DNA of 64,000 nucleotides, from the NCBI RefSeq assembly GCF_026625825.1, contig NZ_CP113065.1, positions 2,418,001 to 2,482,000 of the forward strand, given 5' to 3'. The DNA comes from Pseudoxanthomonas sp. SL93 (GTDB taxonomy: Bacteria > Pseudomonadota > Gammaproteobacteria > Xanthomonadales > Xanthomonadaceae). The notes below the pieces were generated by a model, which was given only the letters and a program-made list of their open reading frames with translations, was not told the DNA's origin and searched no databases. Below, one piece after another: positions 27,153 to 36,666 of the stretch (positions are counted from its first letter, which is position 1; each line of letters starts with the position of its first letter). The position numbers and the translations under genes are program-made.

Positions 27153-28070
27153 ATGCCCTATCTGGAACTGACCCTGCGCTGCACCGAAGCCGAACAGCCG
27201 CGTTACGAGAACGCGCTGGAAGACGTCGGCGCACTGTCGGTGACGCTGCTGGACGCCGATGCCGACACCAGCAACGAGCACGCGATCCTGGAGCCCGGCG
27301 TCGGCGAGACCCCGCTGTGGAAGGCCCTGGTGCTGACCGCGCTGTTTGCCGAGGACACCGACCCGCTGCTGCTGCTGGCCGCACTGGAGGCCTTCGATCC
27401 GGCGCTGGACTGGACCCAGGCGGGCTTCCGCACGGTGCAGGACGAAGACTGGGAGCGCGCGTGGCTGGACCAGTTCAAGCCGATGCGCTTCGGCGCGCGC
27501 ACCTTCATCGTGCCCTGGAACCACGAGGTGCCCGAAGACGCGCGCAGCGCGGATGCCGCCATCGTGCGGCTGGACCCCGGCCTGGCATTCGGCTCCGGCA
27601 CCCATCCCACCACCGCGCTCTGCCTGCGCTGGCTGGACAGGCTCGCGGGGGAAGGCCTGCTGGCCAACGCACGGGTACTGGATTTCGGCTGCGGCTCCGG
27701 CATCCTCGCCCTGGCGGCGCTGAAGCTCGGCGCCCCCGCTGCGGTCGGCGTCGACAACGATCCGCAGGCACTGCTGGCCAGCGCGGACAATGCGCAACGC
27801 AATCAGGTGGACGCGCGCTTCGCGGTATACCTGCCCGACGACGAACCCGTGGCCACCTACCCGGTGGTCGTGGCCAACATCCTCGCCTCGGCGCTGGATG
27901 CGCTGGCCGACACGCTGGCATCGCGCGTCGCGCCGGGTGGACGCATCGCGCTGTCGGGCATCCTGAAAGGCCAGGAGGATGATCTGCTGCTGCGCTACCG
28001 TCCCTGGTTCGACGCTCTGGTGGCCACCCAGGACGGCGACTGGATGCGCATCGACGGCGTGCGCCGCTGA
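27153..28070 (+). CDS. prmA: Ribosomal protein L11 methyltransferase
   Basis: SAM-dependent enzyme that trimethylates L11. The N-terminal substrate domain ([10 protein letters not shown] ... LLALEAFDP-type segment) is followed by the methyltransferase fold: [42 protein letters not shown] and [10 protein letters not shown] (the NPPY-equivalent). Length 305 matches. The start at 27153 is the Met directly after a Pro/His-rich leader that carries no family similarity. Confidence 0.95.
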   Translation: MPYLELTLRCTEAEQPRYENALEDVGALSVTLLDADADTSNEHAILEPGVGETPLWKALVLTALFAEDTDPLLLLAALEAFDPALDWTQAGFRTVQDEDWERAWLDQFKPMRFGARTFIVPWNHEVPEDARSADAAIVRLDPGLAFGSGTHPTTALCLRWLDRLAGEGLLANARVLDFGCGSGILALAALKLGAPAAVGVDNDPQALLASADNAQRNQVDARFAVYLPDDEPVATYPVVVANILASALDALADTLASRVAPGGRIALSGILKGQEDDLLLRYRPWFDALVATQDGDWMRIDGVRR

Positions 28071-28130
28071 GCATGCGTCGCCGGCGCGGGGTCACAACAC
28101 GCGTCGCATCGCGCATGGTTGAATAAGCCC

Positions 28131-29081
28131 ATGTTCGCCACGTGCCCGCATTGCCAGTTCCTCGTCGCCCAGCATCCGCAGACCCGCGCGTTGCCGCCGG
28201 CCTGTCCGCGATGCGGCAAGGCACTGGGAAGTGAATCGCCCGCCACGACCACACCCAGTCTGGCCACCTACCTGCAACCTGCGGCCACGGGGATCGAAAC
28301 CTCCGATGATGCGCCGGCCGCCGATGCCACTGACACCGCACAGGGAGACGCGAGACCGACTGTGGCGGACGAAACCGTGGCCATTGATTCCGCTACACCC
28401 ATTTCGTCCGACGCGGCGCACGAATCCCTGGAGCCCGGGCAACGGGATGATGCGGACCTCGCAGCGTCCAGCGGGGAAGCCACATCCGCCGACGAAGCCG
28501 CAAGCACCATCGGCACGCGCAGCCTGCCGCCTGCATCGCCAGCCCCTGCCACCCGCGCGACACCTGCACCCATGCCGCGCTTCACGCGTGCCGCCCGCAC
28601 CACGCCGGTGCACGCACGCGCGGCACGCTGGCAGTGGGGCGTGCTGGCTGCGCTGCTGTTGCTGCTCTGCATGCAGGTCGTGCTGGCGGACCGCGACCGC
28701 CTGGCGACGCAGGCGGCATGGCGCCCCGTGGTGATGGCGCTCTGCGGGATATTCCGCTGCGACGTCCCCATCTGGCGCGAACCCGCGGCCTTCGCGATGC
28801 TCAGCCGCGACGTGCGGCCGGTGCCGGGCGCTCCGGGACAACTGCAGGCGCAGGCGACCTTCCGCAACGATGCGCGCTGGACGCAGGCCTGGCCAGTGAT
28901 CCTGCTGACCTTGAAGGACGCCGACGGCCGCACCCTGGGTGTCCGCGCCCTGCAGCCCGGGGATTACCTGACCGACGAGGCCACGCAGGACGGCATCGCA
29001 CCGGGCCAGAGCGCCCAGGTGGCTGTCCGCGTACGCGAGCCCAGCGCGAATGTCGTGGCCTTTTCCTTCGACTTCCGTTAA
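28131..29081 (+). CDS. DUF3426 zinc-ribbon membrane protein
   Basis: A 316-residue protein starting [10 protein letters not shown] with an MJ0042-type zinc ribbon (CPHC ... CPRC). A long low-complexity acidic/Ala linker follows (about 40-160), then one transmembrane helix ([20 protein letters not shown], about 175-190) and a C-terminal DUF3426 domain with [11 protein letters not shown] and a beta-sandwich body. The gene is typically found between prmA and fis, as here. Its role in the envelope is not known. Confidence 0.85.
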   Translation: MFATCPHCQFLVAQHPQTRALPPACPRCGKALGSESPATTTPSLATYLQPAATGIETSDDAPAADATDTAQGDARPTVADETVAIDSATPISSDAAHESLEPGQRDDADLAASSGEATSADEAASTIGTRSLPPASPAPATRATPAPMPRFTRAARTTPVHARAARWQWGVLAALLLLLCMQVVLADRDRLATQAAWRPVVMALCGIFRCDVPIWREPAAFAMLSRDVRPVPGAPGQLQAQATFRNDARWTQAWPVILLTLKDADGRTLGVRALQPGDYLTDEATQDGIAPGQSAQVAVRVREPSANVVAFSFDFR

Positions 29082-29200
29082 GCGGCCCGGATTCATCAAA
29101 AAGCGGATGCACGCACCGCGATCAGGCGCTAGACTCGTCCCCCCGCCGAATTCCAACAAACAGAACGCGGGCGCCAGAATCCGCAACGCCAGGGGACCGT

Positions 29201-29476
29201 GTGAACGCTGCTTCCACCCGTCAGGACACTCCACGCGGCACTGCGCCACGTCCGCCACTGCGCGAGCACGTTGCCCAGTCCGTTCGCCGCTACCTGCGTG
29301 ACCTGGATGGCTGTGAAGCCGATGACGTGTACGAGATCGTGCTGCGCGAGATGGAAATCCCGCTGTTCGTGGAAGTGCTGAACCACTGCGAAGGCAACCA
29401 GAGCCGCGCGGCCGCCATGCTGGGCATCCACCGCGCCACGCTGCGCAAGAAACTGAAGGATTACGGGCTGGCCTGA
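29201..29476 (+). CDS. fis: DNA-binding protein Fis
   Basis: Nucleoid-associated protein that bends DNA and activates rRNA and other promoters. The 91-residue ORF starts with GTG at 29201 (AGGGGACC ribosome site). The C-terminal HTH is canonical: [36 protein letters not shown]. The order prmA-DUF3426-fis matches the genus-level arrangement in Xanthomonadaceae. The upstream open frame covering it is a shadow of the neighbour. Confidence 0.95.
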   Translation: MNAASTRQDTPRGTAPRPPLREHVAQSVRRYLRDLDGCEADDVYEIVLREMEIPLFVEVLNHCEGNQSRAAAMLGIHRATLRKKLKDYGLA

Positions 29477-29591
29477 GCGGTCACCCGCGACACGCCGGCG
29501 GCGCACCTCGCGGCGCGAGCGCCTGTCGGACCCGGGCGCCTGAGCGCAGCGCGCTATAATTCGCGCCTTCGTTCCGCATCGTCTCCTCCCC

Positions 29592-31178
29592 ATGACCGCC
29601 CATCACCAGCCCGTCCGTCGGGCGCTGTTGTCCGTTTCCGACAAGACCGGCCTGCTCGAACTGGCCCGTGCCCTGTCCGCCCGCGATGTCGAACTGTTGT
29701 CCACCGGCGGCACCGCCAGGACATTGCGTGACGCCGGCCTGTCCGTGCGCGATGTATCCGAGGCCACCGGGTTTCCTGAAATGATGGACGGCCGCGTCAA
29801 GACGCTGCACCCGATGGTCCACGGCGGCCTGCTGGGCCGTGCCGGCACCGACGACGCCGTCATGGCCGAGCACGGCATCGACGCCATCGACCTGCTGGTG
29901 CTCAATCTGTATCCGTTCGAGCAGGTCACCGCGAAGGCGGACTGCACACTGGCCGACGCGGTGGAGAACATCGACATCGGCGGTCCTGCGATGCTGCGCT
30001 CGGCGGCGAAGAACTTCGCGCGCGTGGCGGTGGCCACGGACCCGTCGCAGTACGACGGCATCGTGCGCGAACTCGACGCGAATGGCGGCGCCCTTTCCGC
30101 ACAGACACGCTTCGCGCTGTCGGTGGCGGCGTTCAACCGGGTGGCGCAGTACGACGCCGCCATCAGCAGCTACCTGTCGGCCGTCACCGATACCTCCGGC
30201 GACGTGCCGGTGCGCACGGCATTCCCGGCGCAGGCCAACGGCAGTTTCGTGAAAGTGATGGACCTGCGCTACGGCGAGAACCCGCACCAGCAGGCCGCGT
30301 TCTACCGCGATCTGTATCCGGCGCCGGGTTCGCTGGCGACGTTCACGCAGCTGCAGGGCAAGGAACTCAGCTACAACAACATCGCCGACAGCGATGCGGC
30401 GTGGGAATGCGTGCGCCAGTTCGACGCGCCGGCCTGCGTGATCGTCAAGCACGCCAATCCCTGCGGCGTGGCCGTGGGCGTGGCTTGCGGCGACGCCTAC
30501 GAACTCGCCTACGCCACCGACCCGACCAGCGCATTCGGCGGCATCATCGCCTTCAACCGCACGCTGGATGCCGCGACGGCAAAGGTGATCCTGGACCGCC
30601 AGTTCGTCGAGGTGCTGATCGCGCCGGACTACGAGCCGGCCGCACTCGACTACGCGACGAAGAAGGCCAATGTGCGCGTGCTGCGCATTCCGCTGGCGCC
30701 GGTTTCGCCCGGCTTCATCGACACCAAGCGCGTCGGCTCCGGCCTGCTGCTGCAGACCGCCGACGACCGGGTCGTGACGCGCGACGAACTGAAGGTGGTG
30801 ACCAGGCTCGCGCCGACCGACGCGCAGTTCACCGACCTGCTGTTCGCGTGGAAGGTGGCCAAGTTCGTCAAGTCCAACGCCATCGTCTATGCGAAGGACC
30901 ATCGCACCATCGGCGTCGGCGCCGGTCAGATGAGCCGCGTGTATTCGGCGCGCATCGCCGGCATCAAGGCCGCGGATGCGAACCTCGTGGTCGAAGGGTC
31001 GGTGATGGCGAGTGATGCGTTCTTCCCGTTCCGGGACGGCATCGACGCCGCGGCCGCTGCCGGCATCAAGGCCGTCATCCAGCCCGGCGGCTCGATGCGC
31101 GACAGCGAAGTGATCGCCGCCGCGGACGAACACGGCATCGCCATGGTGTTCACCGGCGTGCGCCACTTCCGGCACTGA
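29592..31178 (+). CDS. purH: Bifunctional AICAR formyltransferase / IMP cyclohydrolase
   Basis: Catalyses the last two steps of IMP synthesis. The cyclohydrolase domain is residues 1-about 200 ([40 protein letters not shown]) and the transformylase about 205-528 ([57 protein letters not shown] [13 protein letters not shown]). 528 residues is the usual size. A TATAAT -10-like hexamer lies at 29555-29560. A GNAT gene follows 8 bp later. Confidence 0.97.
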   Translation: MTAHHQPVRRALLSVSDKTGLLELARALSARDVELLSTGGTARTLRDAGLSVRDVSEATGFPEMMDGRVKTLHPMVHGGLLGRAGTDDAVMAEHGIDAIDLLVLNLYPFEQVTAKADCTLADAVENIDIGGPAMLRSAAKNFARVAVATDPSQYDGIVRELDANGGALSAQTRFALSVAAFNRVAQYDAAISSYLSAVTDTSGDVPVRTAFPAQANGSFVKVMDLRYGENPHQQAAFYRDLYPAPGSLATFTQLQGKELSYNNIADSDAAWECVRQFDAPACVIVKHANPCGVAVGVACGDAYELAYATDPTSAFGGIIAFNRTLDAATAKVILDRQFVEVLIAPDYEPAALDYATKKANVRVLRIPLAPVSPGFIDTKRVGSGLLLQTADDRVVTRDELKVVTRLAPTDAQFTDLLFAWKVAKFVKSNAIVYAKDHRTIGVGAGQMSRVYSARIAGIKAADANLVVEGSVMASDAFFPFRDGIDAAAAAGIKAVIQPGGSMRDSEVIAAADEHGIAMVFTGVRHFRH

Positions 31179-31186
31179 GGACGCCA

Positions 31187-31699
31187 ATGGCATCCATCAT
31201 GCTGCGGGATGCGGTCGAAGCGGATTTCGACCGCATCGTCGAACTCAACCAGCGCGAAGTGGTGCAGACCAGCGCGATGGACGCCGGACGCCTGGCGCTG
31301 CTGCACGCGCTGGCGACGCACCACAAGGTGGCGGTGGCGGAGGGTGTGGTGGTGGCGTTCCTGCTGGCCATGCGCGACGGCGTCGACTACCGCAACGAAA
31401 ACTACCAGTGGTTCGCCACCCGGTATCCGCGCTTCGTCTACATCGACCGCATCGTCGTGGACGCCGGCTTCTCCGGCATGGGCATCGCGCGCCGACTCTA
31501 CGAGGATCTGTTTGCGGCTGCACGCGCGCAGGGCATTCCTGTCGCTGCGTGCGAATACAACCTGCAACCGCCCAACCCCGCCTCGCGGGCCTTCCACGAC
31601 CGTCTCGGTTTCCATGAAGTGGGCGTCCAGCACGTGGCCGGCGGGGCCAAGCAGGTGACCCTGCAGGTGGCCGACCTGCTCGCTGCCGCTGCATCCTGA
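31187..31699 (+). CDS. GNAT-family acetyltransferase
   Basis: A 170-residue acetyl-CoA-dependent enzyme, substrate unknown. The GNAT fold is visible: IDRIVVDAGFSGMGIARRLYEDLFAAARAQGI (the V/I-x-x-x-x-R/Q-G-x-G/A acetyl-CoA loop) and the C-terminal NPASRAFHDRLGFHEVG. It is 8 bp after purH and 79 bp before purD on the same strand, so probably part of the purine operon transcript. Confidence 0.88.
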   Translation: MASIMLRDAVEADFDRIVELNQREVVQTSAMDAGRLALLHALATHHKVAVAEGVVVAFLLAMRDGVDYRNENYQWFATRYPRFVYIDRIVVDAGFSGMGIARRLYEDLFAAARAQGIPVAACEYNLQPPNPASRAFHDRLGFHEVGVQHVAGGAKQVTLQVADLLAAAAS

Positions 31700-31778
31700 G
31701 ATACCCGCAGCCATCGCGGCAGGGTGGCCACTCACGTAGAATTCCGGCTTTCACAGACGCAATCCAGCGGGAGCAGGC

Positions 31779-33065
31779 ATGAAGGTCCTCGTCATCGGGT
31801 CCGGCGGACGCGAACACGCATTGGCGTGGAAGCTGGCCCAGTCGCCGCGCGTGGATGAAGTGATCGTCGCGCCCGGAAATGCCGGCACCGCGACCGAGCC
31901 CCGCTGCCGCAATGCCGCCATCAAGGTGACCGACATCGACGCCCTGGTCGCGCTGGTACGCGCGGAAGGCATCGCGCTGACGGTGGTCGGTCCGGAAGTG
32001 CCGCTGGTGGCCGGCGTGGTGGACCGCTTCCGCAACGAGGGCCTGCGCATCTTCGGCCCCACCGCGGCGGCGGCGCAGCTGGAAGGCAGTAAGGCGTTCG
32101 CGAAGGATTTCCTGGCACGCCACGGCATTCCCACCGCCTTCTATGCGGTATTCACCGAGGTGCAGCCGGCGCTGGATTACATCGCGGAGAAGGGCGCGCC
32201 CATCGTGGTCAAGGCCGACGGCCTGGCCGCCGGCAAGGGCGTGATCGTGGCGATGACCCGGGACGAGGCCAACGCCGCCGTGCGCGACATGCTGTCGGGC
32301 AATGCGTTTGGCGATGCCGGCGCGCGCGTGGTCATCGAGGAGTTCCTGGAAGGCGAGGAAGCCAGCTTCATCTCGATGGTCGACGGCACCACCGCACTGC
32401 CCATGGCGACCAGCCAGGACCACAAGCGCGTGGGCGATGGCGATACCGGCCCCAACACGGGCGGCATGGGCGCGTACTCGCCCGCGCCCGTGGTCACGCC
32501 GGAAGTGCATGCGCGGGTCATGCGCGAGGTGGTCAACCCCACCGTGCAGGGCATGATCGCCGACGGGATGCCGTTCACCGGATTCCTGTATGCGGGACTG
32601 ATGATCGATGCCGACGGCGCGCCCAAGGTGATCGAGTTCAACGTGCGTTTCGGCGACCCGGAGACGCAGCCGGTCATGCTGCGCCTGCAATCCGATCTGG
32701 TGAATCTGGTGGAAGCCGCGATCGATGGCGGGCTCGATCGCATCGAAGCACGCTGGGACGCACGCCCGTCGCTGGGCGTGGTGATGGCGGCCGCGCCCTA
32801 CCCCGAGACCCCGGTCACCGGTGACGTGATCAGCGGGCTGGCCGACGTGGCGAATGGCGCCAAGGTATTCCATGCCGGTACCGCGCTGGACGCGGAGGGC
32901 CGGGTGGTCAGCGCAGGGGGCCGCGTGCTCTGCGTGGCCGCCCTGGGCGACAGCGTGTCCGATGCGCAGCGCAACGCCTATGCCGGCGTGCAGAAGATCC
33001 ACTGGGCGAACGAGTTCCACCGGACCGACATCGGCTGGCGCGCCATCGAACGCGAGAACGGCTGA
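31779..33065 (+). CDS. purD: Phosphoribosylamine-glycine ligase
   Basis: ATP-grasp enzyme of the second purine step. 428 residues: start MKVLVIGSGGREHALAWKLAQSPRV, GPEVPLVAGVVD, IVVKADGLAAGKGVIVA, SFISMVDG, TGGMGAYSPAP and EFNVRFGDPETQPVM. A ribosome site (GGGAGCAGGC) precedes the ATG. Co-oriented with purH and the GNAT gene. Confidence 0.97.
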   Translation: MKVLVIGSGGREHALAWKLAQSPRVDEVIVAPGNAGTATEPRCRNAAIKVTDIDALVALVRAEGIALTVVGPEVPLVAGVVDRFRNEGLRIFGPTAAAAQLEGSKAFAKDFLARHGIPTAFYAVFTEVQPALDYIAEKGAPIVVKADGLAAGKGVIVAMTRDEANAAVRDMLSGNAFGDAGARVVIEEFLEGEEASFISMVDGTTALPMATSQDHKRVGDGDTGPNTGGMGAYSPAPVVTPEVHARVMREVVNPTVQGMIADGMPFTGFLYAGLMIDADGAPKVIEFNVRFGDPETQPVMLRLQSDLVNLVEAAIDGGLDRIEARWDARPSLGVVMAAAPYPETPVTGDVISGLADVANGAKVFHAGTALDAEGRVVSAGGRVLCVAALGDSVSDAQRNAYAGVQKIHWANEFHRTDIGWRAIERENG

Positions 33066-33119
33066 CGCCGCTGCCGGACACGCGGGTCTGCTAGGCTGCG
33101 CCCAACCCACGGAGGGCGC

Positions 33120-35015
33120 ATGTCCAGCCACAGCCAGTTCTCGCTGCTGAAACAACGACGGTTCCTGCCCTACTTCGCCGTCCAGGCGCTGGGCGCCTTC
33201 AACGACAACGTCTACCGGCAGGCCATCATCGGCCTGCTGATCTTCCTGGGTGCAAGTACGGACGAGCTTTCGCTGTACGCCACGCTGGCGCCGGCGATCT
33301 TCATCCTGCCCTACTTCCTGTTCTCGTCCATCGCCGGCCAGTTCGCCGAGAAGCTGGAGAAGCAGCGCCTGATCGTGATCACCACGACGATGGAGATCGT
33401 GATCATGTCGCTGGCGGCCATCGGCTTCCTGATGCAGAACATGCCGCTGCTGCTGGTCGCGCTGTTCTGCACCGGCGTGCAGTCCACCCTGTTCGGGCCA
33501 GTGAAGTATTCCGTGCTGCCCGCCATCCTGAAGCCCGAGGAACTCACCGGCGGCAATGGCCTGGTCGAGATGGGCACGTCGATCTCGATCCTGTGCGGCA
33601 TGATCGCCGGCGGCATGATCTTCCAGGTGGCCGGTGCGCATGGCCCGCAGGCGGCCGCCGTCGCCATCGTGCTGCTGGCAGTGCTGGGCAATGCCATGTC
33701 GCGCCTGATCCCACGCATGGACGCGGGCGCGCCGGACCTGGTGATCCGCTGGAACCCGATCCCGGAATCGCTCGCCATCCTGCGCATGGCCAAGCAGCAG
33801 CTGGCGGTGCGCAACGCCATCCTGGGCGTCTCCTGGTTCTGGTTCTTCGGCACCCTGCTGACCTCGCAGCTGCCGGCCTACGCCAAGCTGCACCTGGGCG
33901 CGGCGGACGGGTCGTCCACGCTGTACGTGTTCGCGCTGGCGCTGTTCTCCATCGGCACCGGCGTGGGTTCGCTGCTGTGCGAGAAGCTTTCAGGCCGCAC
34001 GGTCGAAATCGGCCTGGTGCCCATCGGCGCGTTCGGCATGAGCGCGTTCCTGCTGGACCTGTACTTCGCACGCTCCGGTGCCGCACCGGCCACCGGCCTG
34101 GACATCGCCGGCTTCGTGAGCCAGGCCGGCAGCGTGCGGATCATGATCGACCTGGTCGGCATCGGCATGTTCGCGGGCATCTTCGTGGTGCCGCTGTTCG
34201 CGCTGATCCAGAGCCGCACGGACAACGCGCAGATGGCACGCGTGTTCGCCGCGCTGAACATCCAGAACTCGGGCTTCATCGTGCTGGCCGCGCTGGTCGG
34301 CCTGGGCCTTCACGCCCTGGGATTGACCGGTCCGCAGATCTTCCTCGCCCTGGCCGTCGCCAATGCGCTGGTCGCGGTCTGGATCTTCACCATCGTGCCC
34401 GAATTCCTGATGCGCTTCCTCAGCTGGGTGCTGGTGCGCGGGTTGTACCGGCTGCGCCTGCATGGCATCGAGAAGCATGTGCCCGACGAGGGCCCGGCGC
34501 TGCTGGTCTGTAACCATGTCAGCTACATGGACGCGCTGATCCTGGCGGCGACGATCCCGCGCCCGGTGCGCTTCGTCATGTATTACAGGATCTTCAACAT
34601 CCCGGTGATGAGCTGGATCTTCCGCACGGCCAGGGCCATCCCGATCGCCGGCGCCAGGGAGAATCCGGAACTGATGCAGCGCGCCTTCGACGAGATCGAC
34701 GCTGCGCTGGCGAACGGCGAGATCGTGGGCATCTTCCCGGAGGGCGCATTGACGAAGGACGGTGACATCGCAGCGTTCAAGTCGGGCGTGGAGAAGATCC
34801 TGGCGCGCCGACCCGTGCCCGTGGTGCCGATGGCGCTGAAGGGCATGTGGACCAGCATGTGGAGCCACCGCGACAGCCGCATGGGCCGCATGCGCGTGCC
34901 GCGGCGCTTCCGCGCACACGTGGAAGTGATGGCCGGCGAGCCGATGGACGGCACGCAGGCAACGGCGGAGCTGCTGGAAGCGAAGGTGCGGGCGCTGCGG
35001 GGTGACGCCGCCTGA
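33120..35015 (+). CDS. Fusion of an MFS lysophospholipid-type transporter and a PlsC-type acyltransferase
   Basis: 631 residues. About 10-430 is a 12-helix MFS domain of the LplT type (YFAVQALGAFNDNVYRQAIIGLLIF at the start). About 440-631 is a lysophosphatidic-acid-type acyltransferase with the H(X)4D box NHVSYMD and the EGALT motif (FPEGALTKDGD). Bacterial relatives called LplT-Aas often add an acyl-ACP synthetase domain; it is missing here. Likely role: import and re-acylation of lysophospholipids during membrane repair (inference from family). Start at 33120 follows GGAGGGC. Confidence 0.9.
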   Translation: MSSHSQFSLLKQRRFLPYFAVQALGAFNDNVYRQAIIGLLIFLGASTDELSLYATLAPAIFILPYFLFSSIAGQFAEKLEKQRLIVITTTMEIVIMSLAAIGFLMQNMPLLLVALFCTGVQSTLFGPVKYSVLPAILKPEELTGGNGLVEMGTSISILCGMIAGGMIFQVAGAHGPQAAAVAIVLLAVLGNAMSRLIPRMDAGAPDLVIRWNPIPESLAILRMAKQQLAVRNAILGVSWFWFFGTLLTSQLPAYAKLHLGAADGSSTLYVFALALFSIGTGVGSLLCEKLSGRTVEIGLVPIGAFGMSAFLLDLYFARSGAAPATGLDIAGFVSQAGSVRIMIDLVGIGMFAGIFVVPLFALIQSRTDNAQMARVFAALNIQNSGFIVLAALVGLGLHALGLTGPQIFLALAVANALVAVWIFTIVPEFLMRFLSWVLVRGLYRLRLHGIEKHVPDEGPALLVCNHVSYMDALILAATIPRPVRFVMYYRIFNIPVMSWIFRTARAIPIAGARENPELMQRAFDEIDAALANGEIVGIFPEGALTKDGDIAAFKSGVEKILARRPVPVVPMALKGMWTSMWSHRDSRMGRMRVPRRFRAHVEVMAGEPMDGTQATAELLEAKVRALRGDAA

Positions 35016-35126
35016 CGCTTCCGCCATCGCGCGGGCTCGGTTAGGCTATCGGCGGGGATCGCCTTAGCCATTGCTTCACCGCCAGCGGCGGACGTCCACG
35101 CCTGTTCCTGCCTTCTGGATAACGAC

Positions 35127-35426
35127 ATGAATGCCATGCCGCCGCTGCCTCCGCAGTCCGCACCCTACATCCCCAACCATCTGGTCTGGGCGATCCTGTC
35201 CACGCTGTTCTGCTGCCTGCCGTTCGGCATCGTCTCCATCGTGTTCGCCGCGCAGGTCGACGGCAAGCGCATGGCGGGCGACATCGCCGGCGCGCAGGAA
35301 TCCTCCCGCAAGGCCAAGCTGTGGGCGATGATTTCCGCCGGCTGCGCGCTGATCCCGATCACGCTGTACCTGCTGTTCGTGTTCGTGCTCGGCGGCGTCA
35401 GCATGCTGGGCGGCTTGAACGGCTGA
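35127..35426 (+). CDS. CD225/dispanin-family small membrane protein, copy 1
   Basis: A 99-residue protein with two membrane segments: NHLVWAILSTLFCCLPFGIVSIVFAAQV and (after a basic loop) LWAMISAGCALIPITLYLLFVFVLGG. The CCLP-x-G-I-V-S-I-V-F-A-A-Q-V signature defines the CD225 family, best known from eukaryotic IFITM proteins; bacterial members are uncharacterised. The Pro-rich N-terminus (MPPLPPQSAPYIPN) is typical. Nearly the same gene recurs at 36335. Confidence 0.85.
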   Translation: MNAMPPLPPQSAPYIPNHLVWAILSTLFCCLPFGIVSIVFAAQVDGKRMAGDIAGAQESSRKAKLWAMISAGCALIPITLYLLFVFVLGGVSMLGGLNG

Positions 35427-35509
35427 GATGCGTTCCCGGCCCGCGTCGGCGGGCCTCCGCTAGACTGATGCGACACCCCTGCCGCTGATCCCAACCCCTG
35501 GAGATTCCC

Positions 35510-35839
35510 ATGAGCACTGTCCCGCCGCTGCCCGATACGCACGGTTCCATTCCCAACTACCTGGCGTGGTCGATCATCTCGACGGTGCTGGCGACCTGCC
35601 TGTGCTGCCCGTTGGGCCTGATCGGCATCGTGGCCATCGTGTTCTCCGCGCAGGTCAACAGCAAGCTCAACCAGGGTGACGTGGAAGGCGCGCGCCGCGC
35701 ATCGGCCAACGCCAAGATCTGGTGCTGGGTTGCCACCGCGTTCGCCATCATCGGCCTGCTGCTGAACATCGCGATCTTCGCCACCGGCGGCATGGAGCAG
35801 TACGTGGAGATGATGCAGCAGATGCAACAGGTCCAGTGA
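35510..35839 (+). CDS. CD225/dispanin-family small membrane protein, copy 2 (divergent)
   Basis: A 109-residue protein. The first helix reads NYLAWSIISTVLATCLCCPLGLIGIVAIVFSAQVNSKLNQGD; the core CCPLGL replaces CCLPFG. The C-terminal segment contains IIGLLLNIAIFATGG and an extended MQQMQQ tail. It probably arose from the same family as the copies on either side. The stop TGA overlaps a GTG start of the next gene by one base step (GTGA at 35836). Confidence 0.8.
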   Translation: MSTVPPLPDTHGSIPNYLAWSIISTVLATCLCCPLGLIGIVAIVFSAQVNSKLNQGDVEGARRASANAKIWCWVATAFAIIGLLLNIAIFATGGMEQYVEMMQQMQQVQ

Positions 35840-36249
35840 CCGCCCTGCGTCCCTTGCACTACCTGACCCTGGCGGCAGCCGCGATGGCGGCTTCCGTCGG
35901 TGTCTGGCTGTTGTGGAACTTCGACCCGAACGCCGCCGACAGCCGTTTCCCTGCCTGCATGTTCCGTGCGCTGACCGGTTTCCACTGCGTGGGCTGCGGG
36001 CTCACCCGCGCCTTGCATGCCCTGGTGCATGGCGACGTGATGCGTGCGTTCTCGATGAACCCGCTGGCCGTGCTGCTGTTGCCCGTCATGCCGATGATGG
36101 TCGCCCATTCGCAGGGCTGGCGGCCGCGCAGCCTGGAGCCGCTGATGCGGGTGCTGCTGGCACCGAAGTTCTGGCTGGTGCTGTTGCCTGCGTACTGGGT
36201 GGCACGCAATCTGCCGTGGCCGCCTTTCTCGTGGCTGGCGCCGGGCTGA
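35836..36249 (+). CDS. DUF2752 membrane protein
   Basis: 137 residues, start GTG at 35836 overlapping the previous stop (GTGA), so translation is coupled. DUF2752 signature: FPACMFRALTGFHCVGCGLTRALHALVHGD, with the CxGCG(L/M)T(R)A motif, then two hydrophobic helices (LAVLLLPVMPMMVAH and FWLVLLPAYWVA). The molecular role of the family is unknown. The pairing of CD225 with DUF2752 proteins is recurrent in bacteria. Confidence 0.85.
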   Translation: MTALRPLHYLTLAAAAMAASVGVWLLWNFDPNAADSRFPACMFRALTGFHCVGCGLTRALHALVHGDVMRAFSMNPLAVLLLPVMPMMVAHSQGWRPRSLEPLMRVLLAPKFWLVLLPAYWVARNLPWPPFSWLAPG

Positions 36250-36334
36250 CCGCGCGCGCCGCCACATTCCTGCTCCCGTCTCACCGCGACACTTTCATTC
36301 GACCCACGTTTCACCACCCACGGAGCAAGAACGC

Positions 36335-36604
36335 ATGAACACGTCTTCCAACTACGTACCCAATCATCTGGTCTGGGCCATCCTGTCCACCCTGTTCTGC
36401 TGCCTGCCGCTGGGCATCGTCTCCATCGTGTTCGCCGCGCAGGTCAACGGCAAGCTGGCCGCCGGCGACGTGGCCGGCGCCCAGGAATCGTCCGACAAGG
36501 CGAAGAAGTGGGCCATGTGGTCCGCCATCGCCGGCGTCTCGCTGGCCGTGCTGTACATCATCTTCATCTTCGCGATGGGCGGCATGGCCGCGCTCTCGCA
36601 GTAA
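36335..36604 (+). CDS. CD225/dispanin-family small membrane protein, copy 3
   Basis: 89 residues. From YVPNHLVWAILSTL onward, the first helix is almost the same as in the copy at 35127, including CCLPLGIVSIVFAAQV; the loop (NGKLAAGDVAGAQESSDKAKKWAMWS) and second helix (VLYIIFIFAMGG) have drifted. A terminator follows at 36621. Confidence 0.87.
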   Translation: MNTSSNYVPNHLVWAILSTLFCCLPLGIVSIVFAAQVNGKLAAGDVAGAQESSDKAKKWAMWSAIAGVSLAVLYIIFIFAMGGMAALSQ

Positions 36605-36620
36605 CGGGTGCCGGATGCAG

Positions 36621-36651
36621 AAAGGCCCGCGATCGCGGGCCTTTCCTTTTT
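36621..36651 (+). terminator. Terminator of the CD225 cluster
   Basis: An 11-bp stem AAAGGCCCGCG / CGCGGGCCTTT around a small loop, followed by CCTTTTT. It also separates the cluster from the convergent ampE. Confidence 0.9.
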
Positions 36652-36666
36652 GCGGCGACGCGGGCC

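Noticed and set aside
29555..29560. TATAAT before purH as a full promoter
   Set aside because: The -10 hexamer is good, but no -35 at 16-18 bp is present, so I list it only as a note in purH.
31245..33893. 882-codon ORF antisense to purD and the MFS gene
   Set aside because: Shadow of two well supported genes.
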